Part shown: positions 57,366 to 64,000 of the stretch, piece after piece
Position numbering within the stretch: position 1 is the stretch's first letter
Layout: the number at the start of each line of letters is the position of its first letter
Assembly: GCF_015775515.1 (NCBI RefSeq)
Contig: NZ_CP065383.1
Coordinates: forward strand, 2,790,001 to 2,854,000
Source of the DNA: Atribacter laminatus
GTDB lineage: Bacteria > Atribacterota > Atribacteria > Atribacterales > Atribacteraceae
DNA length: 64,000 nucleotides
Reading direction: 5' to 3'
Notes under the pieces: generated by a model
What the model saw: the letters and a program-made list of their open reading frames with translations, nothing else
Database searches by the model: none
What the model was told of the DNA's origin: nothing
Program-made: the position numbers and the translations under genes

Positions 57366-59069
57366 TCAAATATTGGCGGTAACTCGATACATTTCTTCCG
57401 GACTAATAATACCAGTAAGTACTTTTATGGCAGCGTTTTCACGAAGCGTTCTCATTCCTTCTTTGCGCGCTGTTTCGGTTAGTTCCCTCTCGGTAGCATG
57501 GTTTAAGATCATTTCTCGGAGTTGATCGCTCAAATTAAAAATACTGTGGATGGCTACTCTTCCCTTGTATCCCGAGGTACAACGGGAACACCCTTTTCCT
57601 TGGTAAACCACAACATGATCTTTCTTACCGTCGGTAAGATCGAGTGCAGCATCCCCTTCTAATTCAACCGGATATTTACAAAATTCACATACCTTCCTCG
57701 CCAATCGTTGGGCTACTACTCCAATGATAGCTGAAGAAATAAGAAAAGAAGCTACGCCCATCTCTTGGAGACGGGTTACCGCTCCAGGTGCAGTATTGGT
57801 ATGGAGGGTAGAAAAAACTAAATGTCCGGTGAGAGCGGCGTGAATGGCAATTTCAGCGGTTTCACGGTCTCGAATCTCACCAACCATGATAATATCCGGG
57901 TCCTGTCGCATAATAGCACGGAGTGAGTTTGCAAAAGTAAAGTCAATTTTAGGTTTAACCTGGATCTGGTTGATATTTTCCAAAATATACTCAACCGGAT
58001 CTTCAATGGTGATAATATTTAAATCCGGACTGCTAACGTGATTGAGAGCAGAATAGAGAGTGGTGGTCTTCCCGCTCCCAGTGGGTCCGGTGAGAAGAAC
58101 CATTCCATAGGGTCTTTCAATCATCCGATAAAAACGTTTCAAGTCATCAGACTCAAATCCCAGCCGTTCGAGATTTAAAAGTAAACTTGATTTATCCAGA
58201 ATACGCATGACGATCTTTTCCCCAAAAATAGTCGGAAGTGATGAAACCCGAAAGTCTATAGTTCGATTTTCTACTGTAACCTGAAATCGTCCATCTTGGG
58301 GAAGACGTCTTTCGGCAATGTTCATACGGCAAAGAATCTTAATACGGGATATTAAGGCAGGATGAATTTTTATGGAGGTACTGGTTGAGTCTTGAAGAAT
58401 TCCATCAATTCGGTATCGAATTCGCACTCGGTTTTCATGAGGCTCAATGTGGATATCGCTAGCACCCGCTCGAATGGCTTGTAGAATTATCATATTTACC
58501 ACCCGAATAATTGGAGCTTCTTCACCCATCTCCTTGAGTTGATCGATTCTTAACTCCTCGGCTTCATCAAGGTAGATCATGCCCTCTTCTTCTTCGGCTT
58601 CCTTGAGAATCTCGCTAACCGAACTACCACCACCATAATAAGTATTTATAATACCCTCGATCACGTCGGGAGGAGCAATTGCTGGATGGACATCTTTTTT
58701 GGTCATCATTCTTGCTCGGTCAATGGTCACAATATCCACTGGATTCACCATAGCCAAAACTATAAAATTGGCTTCTTCATTCACCACCACGCAATGGTTT
58801 TGTCGACAAAACTTTTCCGGTAGACGAGTTACTGCGTTAGAATCAACGACATAATTATCGTGGTCAATATATAAAGTACCCAACTGCTCTGCGAGGGCTT
58901 GAAATAGTTCATTTTCCTTCACAAAGCCTTCTCTTCGTAGAATTTCTCCTAACTTTTCTCCGGTTTTTTTTTGAATTTCTATTGCTTTCATAAGCTGGTC
59001 AAAGGTAATAAAACGCTTGGCAACCAGTATCTCGCCTAACTTTTTTGAATTGAGTGTGCTCATTTCCAT
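57366..59069 (-). CDS. pilB: Type IV pilus extension ATPase PilB
   Basis: The hexameric ATPase that powers pilus extension. Domains of the 567-residue protein: N-terminal MshEN/GspE-N region (about 5-150) with L-G-E-I-L-V-A-K-R near residue 11, then the ATPase with Walker A G-P-T-G-S-G-K-T near residue 331, Asp box T-I-E-D-P-V-E-Y, Walker B D-P-D-I-I-M-V-G-E-I-R and His box T-G-H-L-V-F-S-T-L-H-T. The tetracysteine zinc motif is present as C-E-F-C and C-S-R-C near residues 466 and 501. GGGAG stands nine bases before ATG 59069. Repeats and an IS element lie between it and pilT, which would normally be adjacent. Confidence 0.95.
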   Translation of the reverse strand: MEMSTLNSKKLGEILVAKRFITFDQLMKAIEIQKKTGEKLGEILRREGFVKENELFQALAEQLGTLYIDHDNYVVDSNAVTRLPEKFCRQNHCVVVNEEANFIVLAMVNPVDIVTIDRARMMTKKDVHPAIAPPDVIEGIINTYYGGGSSVSEILKEAEEEEGMIYLDEAEELRIDQLKEMGEEAPIIRVVNMIILQAIRAGASDIHIEPHENRVRIRYRIDGILQDSTSTSIKIHPALISRIKILCRMNIAERRLPQDGRFQVTVENRTIDFRVSSLPTIFGEKIVMRILDKSSLLLNLERLGFESDDLKRFYRMIERPYGMVLLTGPTGSGKTTTLYSALNHVSSPDLNIITIEDPVEYILENINQIQVKPKIDFTFANSLRAIMRQDPDIIMVGEIRDRETAEIAIHAALTGHLVFSTLHTNTAPGAVTRLQEMGVASFLISSAIIGVVAQRLARKVCEFCKYPVELEGDAALDLTDGKKDHVVVYQGKGCSRCTSGYKGRVAIHSIFNLSDQLREMILNHATERELTETARKEGMRTLRENAAIKVLTGIISPEEMYRVTANI

Positions 59070-59092
59070 AAATCATTTCTCCCACATTATTA

Positions 59093-59121
59093 CTAATAAG
59101 GTAACTTATTTTACTTAACAA
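59093..59121 (-). promoter_or_regulatory. Possible promoter of pilB
   Basis: Minus strand: -35 TTGTTA (59116-59121) and -10 TATTAG (59093-59098) with 17-base spacing, ending 24 bases before the pilB ATG. Both hexamers match consensus in four of six bases, and the region is AT-rich. Weak evidence; listed because the 500-base gap upstream of pilB should contain its promoter. Confidence 0.3.
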
Positions 59122-59196
59122 TACCTTTATCAAAAACAAATAAGTAGTAATTAGTAAAAAAACACTGATTCAGAGCCTCATTTGAACATCTGCAGA

Positions 59197-59292
59197 CTTG
59201 ACCAATCAAGCCTCTACAAAAAATATAAAAAGGTAGTGGTGTAATTTATTGCATCCGATAAATGGATCGATATGCCATGGCATATCGAATCT
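59197..59292. repeat. Dispersed hairpin-rich intergenic repeat, copy B
   Basis: The second copy of the element at 33.1 kb: 59203-59292 aligns with 33094-33183 at about 70 percent by eye. It holds CTTG/CAAG at 59197-59210 and, at 59267-59288, a perfect 22-base palindrome centred on GCCATGGC. The same stem in copy A has GACAT/ATGTC with paired changes, suggesting that structure rather than sequence is conserved. It lies upstream of pilB in a 500-base gap. Confidence 0.7.
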
Positions 59293-59375
59293 AGAATATT
59301 ATTATCATCGGATGATCCTATGCAGCATAAAAGTCGACCCGCAATATAATAATTTACCACGAATACCTCAAAGTT

Positions 59376-59416
59376 GTCACCCTGAGAATACGGAATAAGA
59401 ATCCGTGAAGATTTCA
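59376..59416. repeat. Dispersed repeat (CTGAG...GAAGATTTCAT type), copy 2
   Basis: GTCACCCTGAG, an ACGGA/TCCGT hairpin (59390-59394 with 59402-59406) and CGTGAAGATTTCAT. It corresponds to 56843-56880 with a different but self-complementary hairpin sequence. Confidence 0.6.
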
Positions 59417-59452
59417 TTATTTAGGTTATTTCCATTTCAAATGCTTTAACCG

Positions 59453-59525
59453 ATGAGATTCTCACGTCGCACAAGACGCTTCTCGGAATGATGGAGAAGC
59501 CGGATGAGATAGTTACATCATCCGG
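59453..59525. repeat. Dispersed repeat (GAGATT...CACGTCG type), copy 2, with adjoining hairpin
   Basis: ATGAGATTCTCACGTCGC ... CTCGGAATGATGGA (59453-59495) is a diverged copy of 57014-57067. It is followed by an 8-bp hairpin CCGGATGA/TCATCCGG (59500-59507 with 59518-59525), located 45 bases past the aroE stop. The hairpin lacks a T-tract on the minus strand, so it is not a convincing terminator. Confidence 0.55.
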
Positions 59526-59569
59526 TCAAAAACCGAACTCTCCAAAAAGACAGAAAGTCATCAAGATAC

Positions 59570-60436
59570 TTACCTCAATGCCTCATTCAAAGCTCTTTCC
59601 ATAACTTCAATGGGAGCCTCGTGGCCGGTAAACAAACGAAAACTCTCCGCTCCTTGATAAAGCAACATTATCTTCCCATCAAAAGCTTTTTTTCCTTTTT
59701 TTCGTGCTTCTCTTACCAGAGGAGTTTCTTCTCGATGATAAACCACATCAATTATCCATTCACTGTTTTCAACATTGTTCCAAGGGACTTCTATAAATTC
59801 CCGGTTCAGCCCCAAACGAGTGGCATTGATCAAAACATCAACCTGGTTCAAAAAAGAAGATTGACCATTTATAAAGCTCTCCCAGCTATCAATTTCTACT
59901 TCCGTTGTGAATGAATTTTTTACCCATTGTTGAAATTGGAGAGACCTCTCGAGTGAACGGTTATACACCGTAACTTTATGAATTCCTCTTTCAATGAGTA
60001 CCGATAACACAGCACGAGCAGCTCCTCCAGCTCCCAAAAGAGCAATATTTTTACCGTTGAGGTCAACCTGATTAAAATCCAAGGCTTTGGCGAAACCAAT
60101 TCCATCGGTATTATAACCAACCAACTCTTCATCATTTAGAACCACAACATTCACTGCTCCCAACAGCAAGGCAGTATCATCCAACCTATCCAGCCATTGA
60201 ATAATTTTTTCTTTGTGCGGAACTGTAACATTTATTCCTTTCAATCGCCAGGTTCGAAGTGTACAAACGGCATTTATTAGATTATCGGCTGAAATATCAA
60301 AAGCTAAATAAACGTAATCAAGTTTTAAGGCGTTAAGAGCTGCATTTTGAAAAACTGGTGACAAGGAATGATTCACAGGATGTCCAATGAGCCCTAATAA
60401 TTTGGTTTCAGCAGTTATTCGGTTTTGTTGAACCAT
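59570..60436 (-). CDS. aroE: Shikimate dehydrogenase
   Basis: Reduces 3-dehydroshikimate to shikimate with NADPH. The 288-residue protein shows G-x-P-V-N-H-S-L-S-P near residue 17, N-V-T-V-P-H-K near 69 (catalytic Lys), A-V-N-V-V near 92, G-Y-N-T-D-G near 107 and the NADP loop G-A-G-G-A-A-R-A near 132. The late Y-Q-G-A-E-S-F is typical. It overlaps the YqeG gene by 22 bases, an order (yqeG then aroE) common in Firmicutes. A 500-base repeat-filled gap follows before pilB. Confidence 0.94.
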   Translation of the reverse strand: MVQQNRITAETKLLGLIGHPVNHSLSPVFQNAALNALKLDYVYLAFDISADNLINAVCTLRTWRLKGINVTVPHKEKIIQWLDRLDDTALLLGAVNVVVLNDEELVGYNTDGIGFAKALDFNQVDLNGKNIALLGAGGAARAVLSVLIERGIHKVTVYNRSLERSLQFQQWVKNSFTTEVEIDSWESFINGQSSFLNQVDVLINATRLGLNREFIEVPWNNVENSEWIIDVVYHREETPLVREARKKGKKAFDGKIMLLYQGAESFRLFTGHEAPIEVMERALNEALR

Positions 60437-60933
60437 TGAAGGAACCTTTTCATAACAAATTTCTCCGCCAATCGAACCAGACGGGTAAAAAAGAATTCTT
60501 TCCGATTGATGGGGTTGACTAAAATCGTATGGAGATTTAAACGATTTCCCCCTAAAACATCGGTAAATATTTGATCACCAATCACTGTAACCTGATTGTA
60601 ATTCAAATCCATTGTCTCCAATGCTTTACGAAATGAGCCACGTCGCGGCTTTTGAGCCATGGATATCCCGGGTATTCCCAGGGATTCCATGAAGTAATTG
60701 ACCCTTGAAGTTGTTGAGTTGGATACCAGAAATATTTTAAACCCATCATTTTTAGCTTGTTTTAACCATTTTTCCGCCGATTGGGTAACGGTCGGTTGGT
60801 CCCAGGGAGCAATGGTATTATCGAGATCGATAATCAAACCCTGTATACCCTTTTTCCTCAACAAGTCCAGAGGGATTTCAGATATTTCATCAACGTAAAG
60901 TGATGGATAAAATTTCCTTAAAAATTGTTTCAT
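60415..60933 (-). CDS. YqeG family HAD-IIIA phosphatase
   Basis: A HAD-superfamily phosphatase of subfamily IIIA, YqeG type, 172 residues. Motif I is D-L-D-N-T near residue 36, motif II V-S-N-S near 70 and motif III G-D-Q-I-F-T-D-V-L-G-G-N-R near residue 117, a sequence typical of YqeG, and P-x-x-x-F-R-K precedes it. Family proteins may act on phosphatidylglycerophosphate or other lipid phosphates, but the substrate here is unknown. It overlaps mltG by four bases and aroE by 22. Confidence 0.88.
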   Translation of the reverse strand: MKQFLRKFYPSLYVDEISEIPLDLLRKKGIQGLIIDLDNTIAPWDQPTVTQSAEKWLKQAKNDGFKIFLVSNSTTSRVNYFMESLGIPGISMAQKPRRGSFRKALETMDLNYNQVTVIGDQIFTDVLGGNRLNLHTILVNPINRKEFFFTRLVRLAEKFVMKRFLQWFNKTE

Positions 60934-61913
60934 TGAATTGCGCTCTGCTTTTTATTTTTTAAATGTTCGTCAAAGGTTTTGGAAAAATTGTGTGTCCCGT
61001 TTTCTCCCAGTACAAAAAAATAATAATCGGTTTGGGGAGTATCAACCACTGCTTCTAAAGAATCGAGACCAGGATTGCATATCGGAGTTGGTGGAAGTCC
61101 TTGATGAAGGTAAGTATTGTAAGGAGATGGTATGGTTAAATCATCCAAGCTCAATGATGAGAGCTGCACTCCTTTTTCCTGATTCCAAGCATAAATGACT
61201 GTTGCACACGACTCTAATTTCATATTCGATTTCAAGCGATTTAAAAATACCGAGGCGACTATAGGTTTTTCATTTTTTGCCTGCGCTTCTCTCTCAACTA
61301 TTGAAGCCAATATGACTTTTTGATTCATCTCGGTATAATTTTCCTCCAAAAGATTCCCAGGATAAATTTCTTCAAATCGATTTAATTGGATTTCAATAAC
61401 CTGTAATGGATGAGTACCTGGCGATAAATAATAAGTGTCGGGGAATAAATATCCTTCTAAATTTTGGGCTTCAGATAACCATGGTTTATGAAAAACTTCT
61501 GGTTGCTGCGTAAAGTTTAAATATTCCTCCCGTTGACAAATTCCAGCTTGATCAAGCAATGTAGCCATTTGTTTAACTGTTGAACCCTCAGGAAAGGTTA
61601 CTTTAACCCGATAGGAACGACCTTGGGCTATTCTATTTACAATTTGTGAAATGGTTTCTCCCGATTGAAACTGGTAATTCCCGGCAATTAATTGACTTTG
61701 ATCGCTTAAAAATGTAAAAGCCAAAAAAAGGGTCGGAGAAATTATGAGACCGTTTTTCTTAAAATCTTGGGCGATCACTTGGTTGGTCATTCCCGATTGA
61801 ATAACCACGGTTTGAGAATCATCACCAACCCCTGGTGAATAATAGAATGATATATAGAGAATAAAACAGAATAAATAACTAACAATTATCAATCCGATAT
61901 GGTTTTTTTTCAT
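60930..61913 (-). CDS. mltG: Endolytic peptidoglycan transglycosylase MltG
   Basis: A membrane-bound lytic transglycosylase (YceG family) that cuts nascent glycan strands and sets their length. The 327-residue protein has one N-terminal membrane helix (about residues 6-26), a LysM-like region (about 40-110), and the catalytic domain with L-E-G-Y-L-F-P-D-T-Y near residue 165 (Glu) and I-V-E-R-E-A-Q near 210. L-P-P-T-P-I-C-N-P-G near 274 completes the signature. It overlaps ruvX by four bases, the common alaS-ruvX-mltG order. Confidence 0.93.
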   Translation of the reverse strand: MKKNHIGLIIVSYLFCFILYISFYYSPGVGDDSQTVVIQSGMTNQVIAQDFKKNGLIISPTLFLAFTFLSDQSQLIAGNYQFQSGETISQIVNRIAQGRSYRVKVTFPEGSTVKQMATLLDQAGICQREEYLNFTQQPEVFHKPWLSEAQNLEGYLFPDTYYLSPGTHPLQVIEIQLNRFEEIYPGNLLEENYTEMNQKVILASIVEREAQAKNEKPIVASVFLNRLKSNMKLESCATVIYAWNQEKGVQLSSLSLDDLTIPSPYNTYLHQGLPPTPICNPGLDSLEAVVDTPQTDYYFFVLGENGTHNFSKTFDEHLKNKKQSAIQ

Positions 61914-62329
61914 ATTTGAGTAGAATCAATATAGGTTTGAAGAATTATAGTTGCCGCTAACTGATCGATAACCATTTTTCTTTTTTTTCGGCTTACATCA
62001 GCTTCCAACAGTCTTTTCTCTGCTTCTTTGGTCGTTAACCTCTCGTCAAAAAGCACCACTTCACCAGGAAAACCCTTGGTTAACAATTCACGAAATGCCA
62101 TTATTTTTTGTGCTTCACTTTTTGCCGAATTGTTTAATCGCAAAGGCAAACCCAAAACAATGACTTCGGCTTGAATTTGCTGGGCAACTTCAATGATATG
62201 AACGACATTTTTTTTCAGGCTTTCACTGGAAATCACTTTCAGAGGAGAAGCAAAGCTTGTCCCACGATTGTAAGATAATCCTATTCTCTTTTCTCCAATG
62301 TCAACCGCTAAAATTTTTTTCACCAACAA
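61910..62329 (-). CDS. ruvX: Putative pre-16S rRNA nuclease/Holliday junction resolvase RuvX (YqgF)
   Basis: A 139-residue RNase H-fold nuclease of the YqgF family. L-A-V-D-I-G-E-K-R-I-G-L-S near residue 8 (first Asp), V-L-G-L-P-L-R near 57 and D-E-R-L-T-T near 97 are the usual signatures; the final D-Q-L-A-A-T-I-I-L-Q near 123 contains the last Asp. The family acts in 16S rRNA maturation and was once proposed as a resolvase. It lies between alaS (81 bases upstream) and mltG. Confidence 0.93.
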   Translation of the reverse strand: MLVKKILAVDIGEKRIGLSYNRGTSFASPLKVISSESLKKNVVHIIEVAQQIQAEVIVLGLPLRLNNSAKSEAQKIMAFRELLTKGFPGEVVLFDERLTTKEAEKRLLEADVSRKKRKMVIDQLAATIILQTYIDSTQI

Positions 62330-62410
62330 ATTCCTTTGAGTTTTTGATATTGAAAGATCAAGTTTTAGTGAATTTATGATATCTAAAGCTTATCTTCCTC
62401 TTCCTCAATA

Positions 62411-64000
62411 TCAAGAGATTTGATCGGTCATTTTCTTGATTGCTTTAATAAATTCTTCCCAAGAGCCAAAGGGAATGCCACCAAATTGGACCAAAGAAGG
62501 CCTCCCTCCACCACCGCCACCAATTTTCTTGGTTATTTCACGAACCAAACGATTCAGATCGATTGATTGGGGGAGATTTATCCCAGCTAAAACACCAGAA
62601 ATTGCTTCATCTTTTTTTATTCCCAGAACCACCATTCCCTGTTTTAACCGAGTACGTAATTCATCAATAATTTCTTTTAAGTAATCTACCTCCGGAGGAT
62701 TTTCAACAAAAAGATGCGTCAGGTATATCGGTGTGTCGTTGCTGCCAGCAACTTTGAGAGCATCAAATATTGCCTGGCGGGCATGAGATTGAAAGGTTCG
62801 CTGGAGTTCCTCTTTATAACGCTTATTATTCTCAATTAAATTATTAATTGTCGGTAATATCTGATGATGATCCGACCCTAAAATATTTTTAATATTTCGC
62901 CCCAGGCGGTAATATTCTTGAAGGTAGCTAAAAGCAACTGGTCCGGCCACAGCTTCTACTCTTCTTAAACCCGACCCAATGCTGGATTCGGTAATAATTT
63001 TAAAAAGACCCGCCTCACTGGTTCGTCGTAGGTGGGTTCCTCCGCAAAGCTCGGCAGTGTAATCGCCTACTCGGATGATCCGAACCAGTGATTGATATTT
63101 CTCTTCAAACAATGCGACCACACCGGCTCTCTGAGCTTCATCAAGGCTTGAATAACTTATCACTACCGGTAAGTCTTCAAAAATCTTTTGATTTACAATG
63201 TCTTCCACGGCGTCGATTTCATCTTCAGACAAAGCAGAAAAATGGGTAAAATCAAAGCGAAGTCCGCTTTCTCCCACCCAAGACCCAGCTTGTTTTACTT
63301 GCGAACCCAAGATTTCCCGTAACGCTCGATGAAGCAAGTGAGTGGTCGTATGATGAATTTCAATGAGTCGGCGACGCTGGGTATCAATTTTTGCCCAAAC
63401 TCGATCATTCTCTTTGATTTGTCCACTGACTACTGTCCCCTCGATTAAAAACTCAGAGTAGACTTTCTCGACCTGAACCCTTCCTTGTTCGGAGTCTATC
63501 CAGCCGGTATCATACTCCTGCCCTCCTTTTTCCGGGTAAAAGGGTGATTCTTTTAAAGCGATGATTACTTTTTGGTCAGTTTCCGCTTGACTGATACGGT
63601 CCTCTCCATCGGATAAAGCTACAATCTCGGTATTGACCATAGATTGATTGTATCCTACAAAGCGGCTGTTAACACCGGTAAATAGCTCCTCGATTTCCTT
63701 TTGGCTCCTCATAAGCTGATCTTTTTCACCGCGCGCTTTACGAGCTCTATTTTTTTGTTGCTCCATTTGGTCTTCAAATTCGGCTTTATTAAATTGTAAA
63801 CCCTCTTCTTGAAGAATATCTTCAGCTACATCTGAAGGAAATCCATACGTATCATAAAGCATGAAAATATCCTTTCCAGAAAGCTGCTGTCTTTGGCTTT
63901 TTTTGGCTTGTTCAATTAATTGATTTAAAAAAACTTCTCCACTTTTCAGGGTCCCCTCAAAGCGGGCTTCTTCTTGATAAACAATTTTTGAAATAATATC
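62411..64000 (-). CDS. alaS: Alanyl-tRNA synthetase, 5' end outside the window
   Basis: The C-terminal 529 residues of AlaRS; the reading frame is open to the right edge at 64000, so the start and most of the catalytic domain are missing. Visible parts: the end of the tRNA recognition region with F-M-L-Y-D-T-Y-G-F-P near residue 46 of the fragment, the editing domain with H-H-T-T-T-H-L-L-H near 217 and C-G-G-T-H near 317, a coiled segment and the C-Ala domain ending G-G-G-G-G-G-R-P-S-L-V-Q. The editing zinc ligands are intact. It is followed by ruvX and mltG as in many bacteria. Confidence 0.95.
   Translation of the reverse strand, partial: DIISKIVYQEEARFEGTLKSGEVFLNQLIEQAKKSQRQQLSGKDIFMLYDTYGFPSDVAEDILQEEGLQFNKAEFEDQMEQQKNRARKARGEKDQLMRSQKEIEELFTGVNSRFVGYNQSMVNTEIVALSDGEDRISQAETDQKVIIALKESPFYPEKGGQEYDTGWIDSEQGRVQVEKVYSEFLIEGTVVSGQIKENDRVWAKIDTQRRRLIEIHHTTTHLLHRALREILGSQVKQAGSWVGESGLRFDFTHFSALSEDEIDAVEDIVNQKIFEDLPVVISYSSLDEAQRAGVVALFEEKYQSLVRIIRVGDYTAELCGGTHLRRTSEAGLFKIITESSIGSGLRRVEAVAGPVAFSYLQEYYRLGRNIKNILGSDHHQILPTINNLIENNKRYKEELQRTFQSHARQAIFDALKVAGSNDTPIYLTHLFVENPPEVDYLKEIIDELRTRLKQGMVVLGIKKDEAISGVLAGINLPQSIDLNRLVREITKKIGGGGGGRPSLVQFGGIPFGSWEEFIKAIKKMTDQIS

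Noticed and set aside
59214-59417. Minus-strand frame of 67 codons upstream of pilB
   Set aside because: It lies across repeat copies and a perfect palindrome, lacks a Shine-Dalgarno, and has no family features.
59500-59525. CCGGATGA/TCATCCGG hairpin downstream of aroE as a terminator
   Set aside because: No T-tract follows on the minus strand, and it adjoins a dispersed repeat; it is listed as a repeat hairpin instead.
1-64000. CRISPR arrays, tRNA or rRNA genes, prophage or defence gene clusters
   Set aside because: No regularly spaced repeats, tRNA cloverleaf signatures, or phage or defence genes were recognised by eye; only the IS element and small repeats are accessory.

Overview
The window reads as chromosome backbone of a low-GC, diderm, anaerobic bacterium. 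The outer membrane is inferred from the PilQ secretin, and anaerobic metabolism from a four-subunit 2-oxoacid:ferredoxin oxidoreductase. Many neighbourhoods look Firmicutes-like (recX-rny-ymdB-spoVS-miaB-miaA; efp-asp23-nusB-ispA-tlyA-nadK-recN; ScpAB, AroH, SpoVS), whereas pilMNOPQ followed by aroK-aroB is the order known from Proteobacteria. This mixture fits a deep-branching diderm such as Atribacterota better than a true Firmicute. That placement is inference from content and order only.

Layout. Positions 1-6.0 kb hold a plus-strand block for RNA turnover and tRNA modification, with a strong hairpin terminator after spoVS. From 6.06 kb to the right edge every gene is on the minus strand except one transposase. 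Read in transcription order (right to left), this block starts with alaS (5' end outside the window), ruvX, mltG, yqeG and aroE. Next comes a type IV pilus locus (pilB, then pilT, pilC, pilA, a prepilin peptidase, four minor pilin-like proteins, pilM-N-O-P-Q and a lipoprotein). It runs on into aroK-aroB-aroQ, pepP-efp-asp23-nusB-ispA-tlyA-nadK-recN and korDABC. Then follow a CBS-ACT protein, Nudix hydrolase, deoB, a DHH-CBS-poly(A) polymerase fusion, trpS, an ScpA-like protein, scpB, rluB, cobO, aroH, aroA, cmk, ispH, der, xerC, hslV and hslU. The last group is rpsB-tsf-pyrH-frr-uppS-cdsA-dxr-rseP-ispG-proS, a family 2 glycosyltransferase and hflX.

Functionally the window concentrates on translation, the MEP/isoprenoid route (dxr, ispG, ispH, ispA, uppS), phospholipid and envelope synthesis (cdsA, rseP, mltG), most of the shikimate pathway in three clusters (aroA/aroH; aroQ/aroB/aroK; aroE), and pilus assembly. 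Neighbouring genes commonly overlap by 1-40 bases, which implies translational coupling. Several starts are GTG or TTG and are settled by a Shine-Dalgarno motif; pilQ appears to use ATT.

The accessory part is small and lies at 55.3-57.4 kb and 59.1-59.6 kb. It consists of an IS110-type element between pilB and pilT, whose upstream non-coding end folds into a long interrupted hairpin (a candidate bridge RNA), surrounded by at least five kinds of short hairpin-forming dispersed repeat. One of these repeat families recurs at 33.1 kb.
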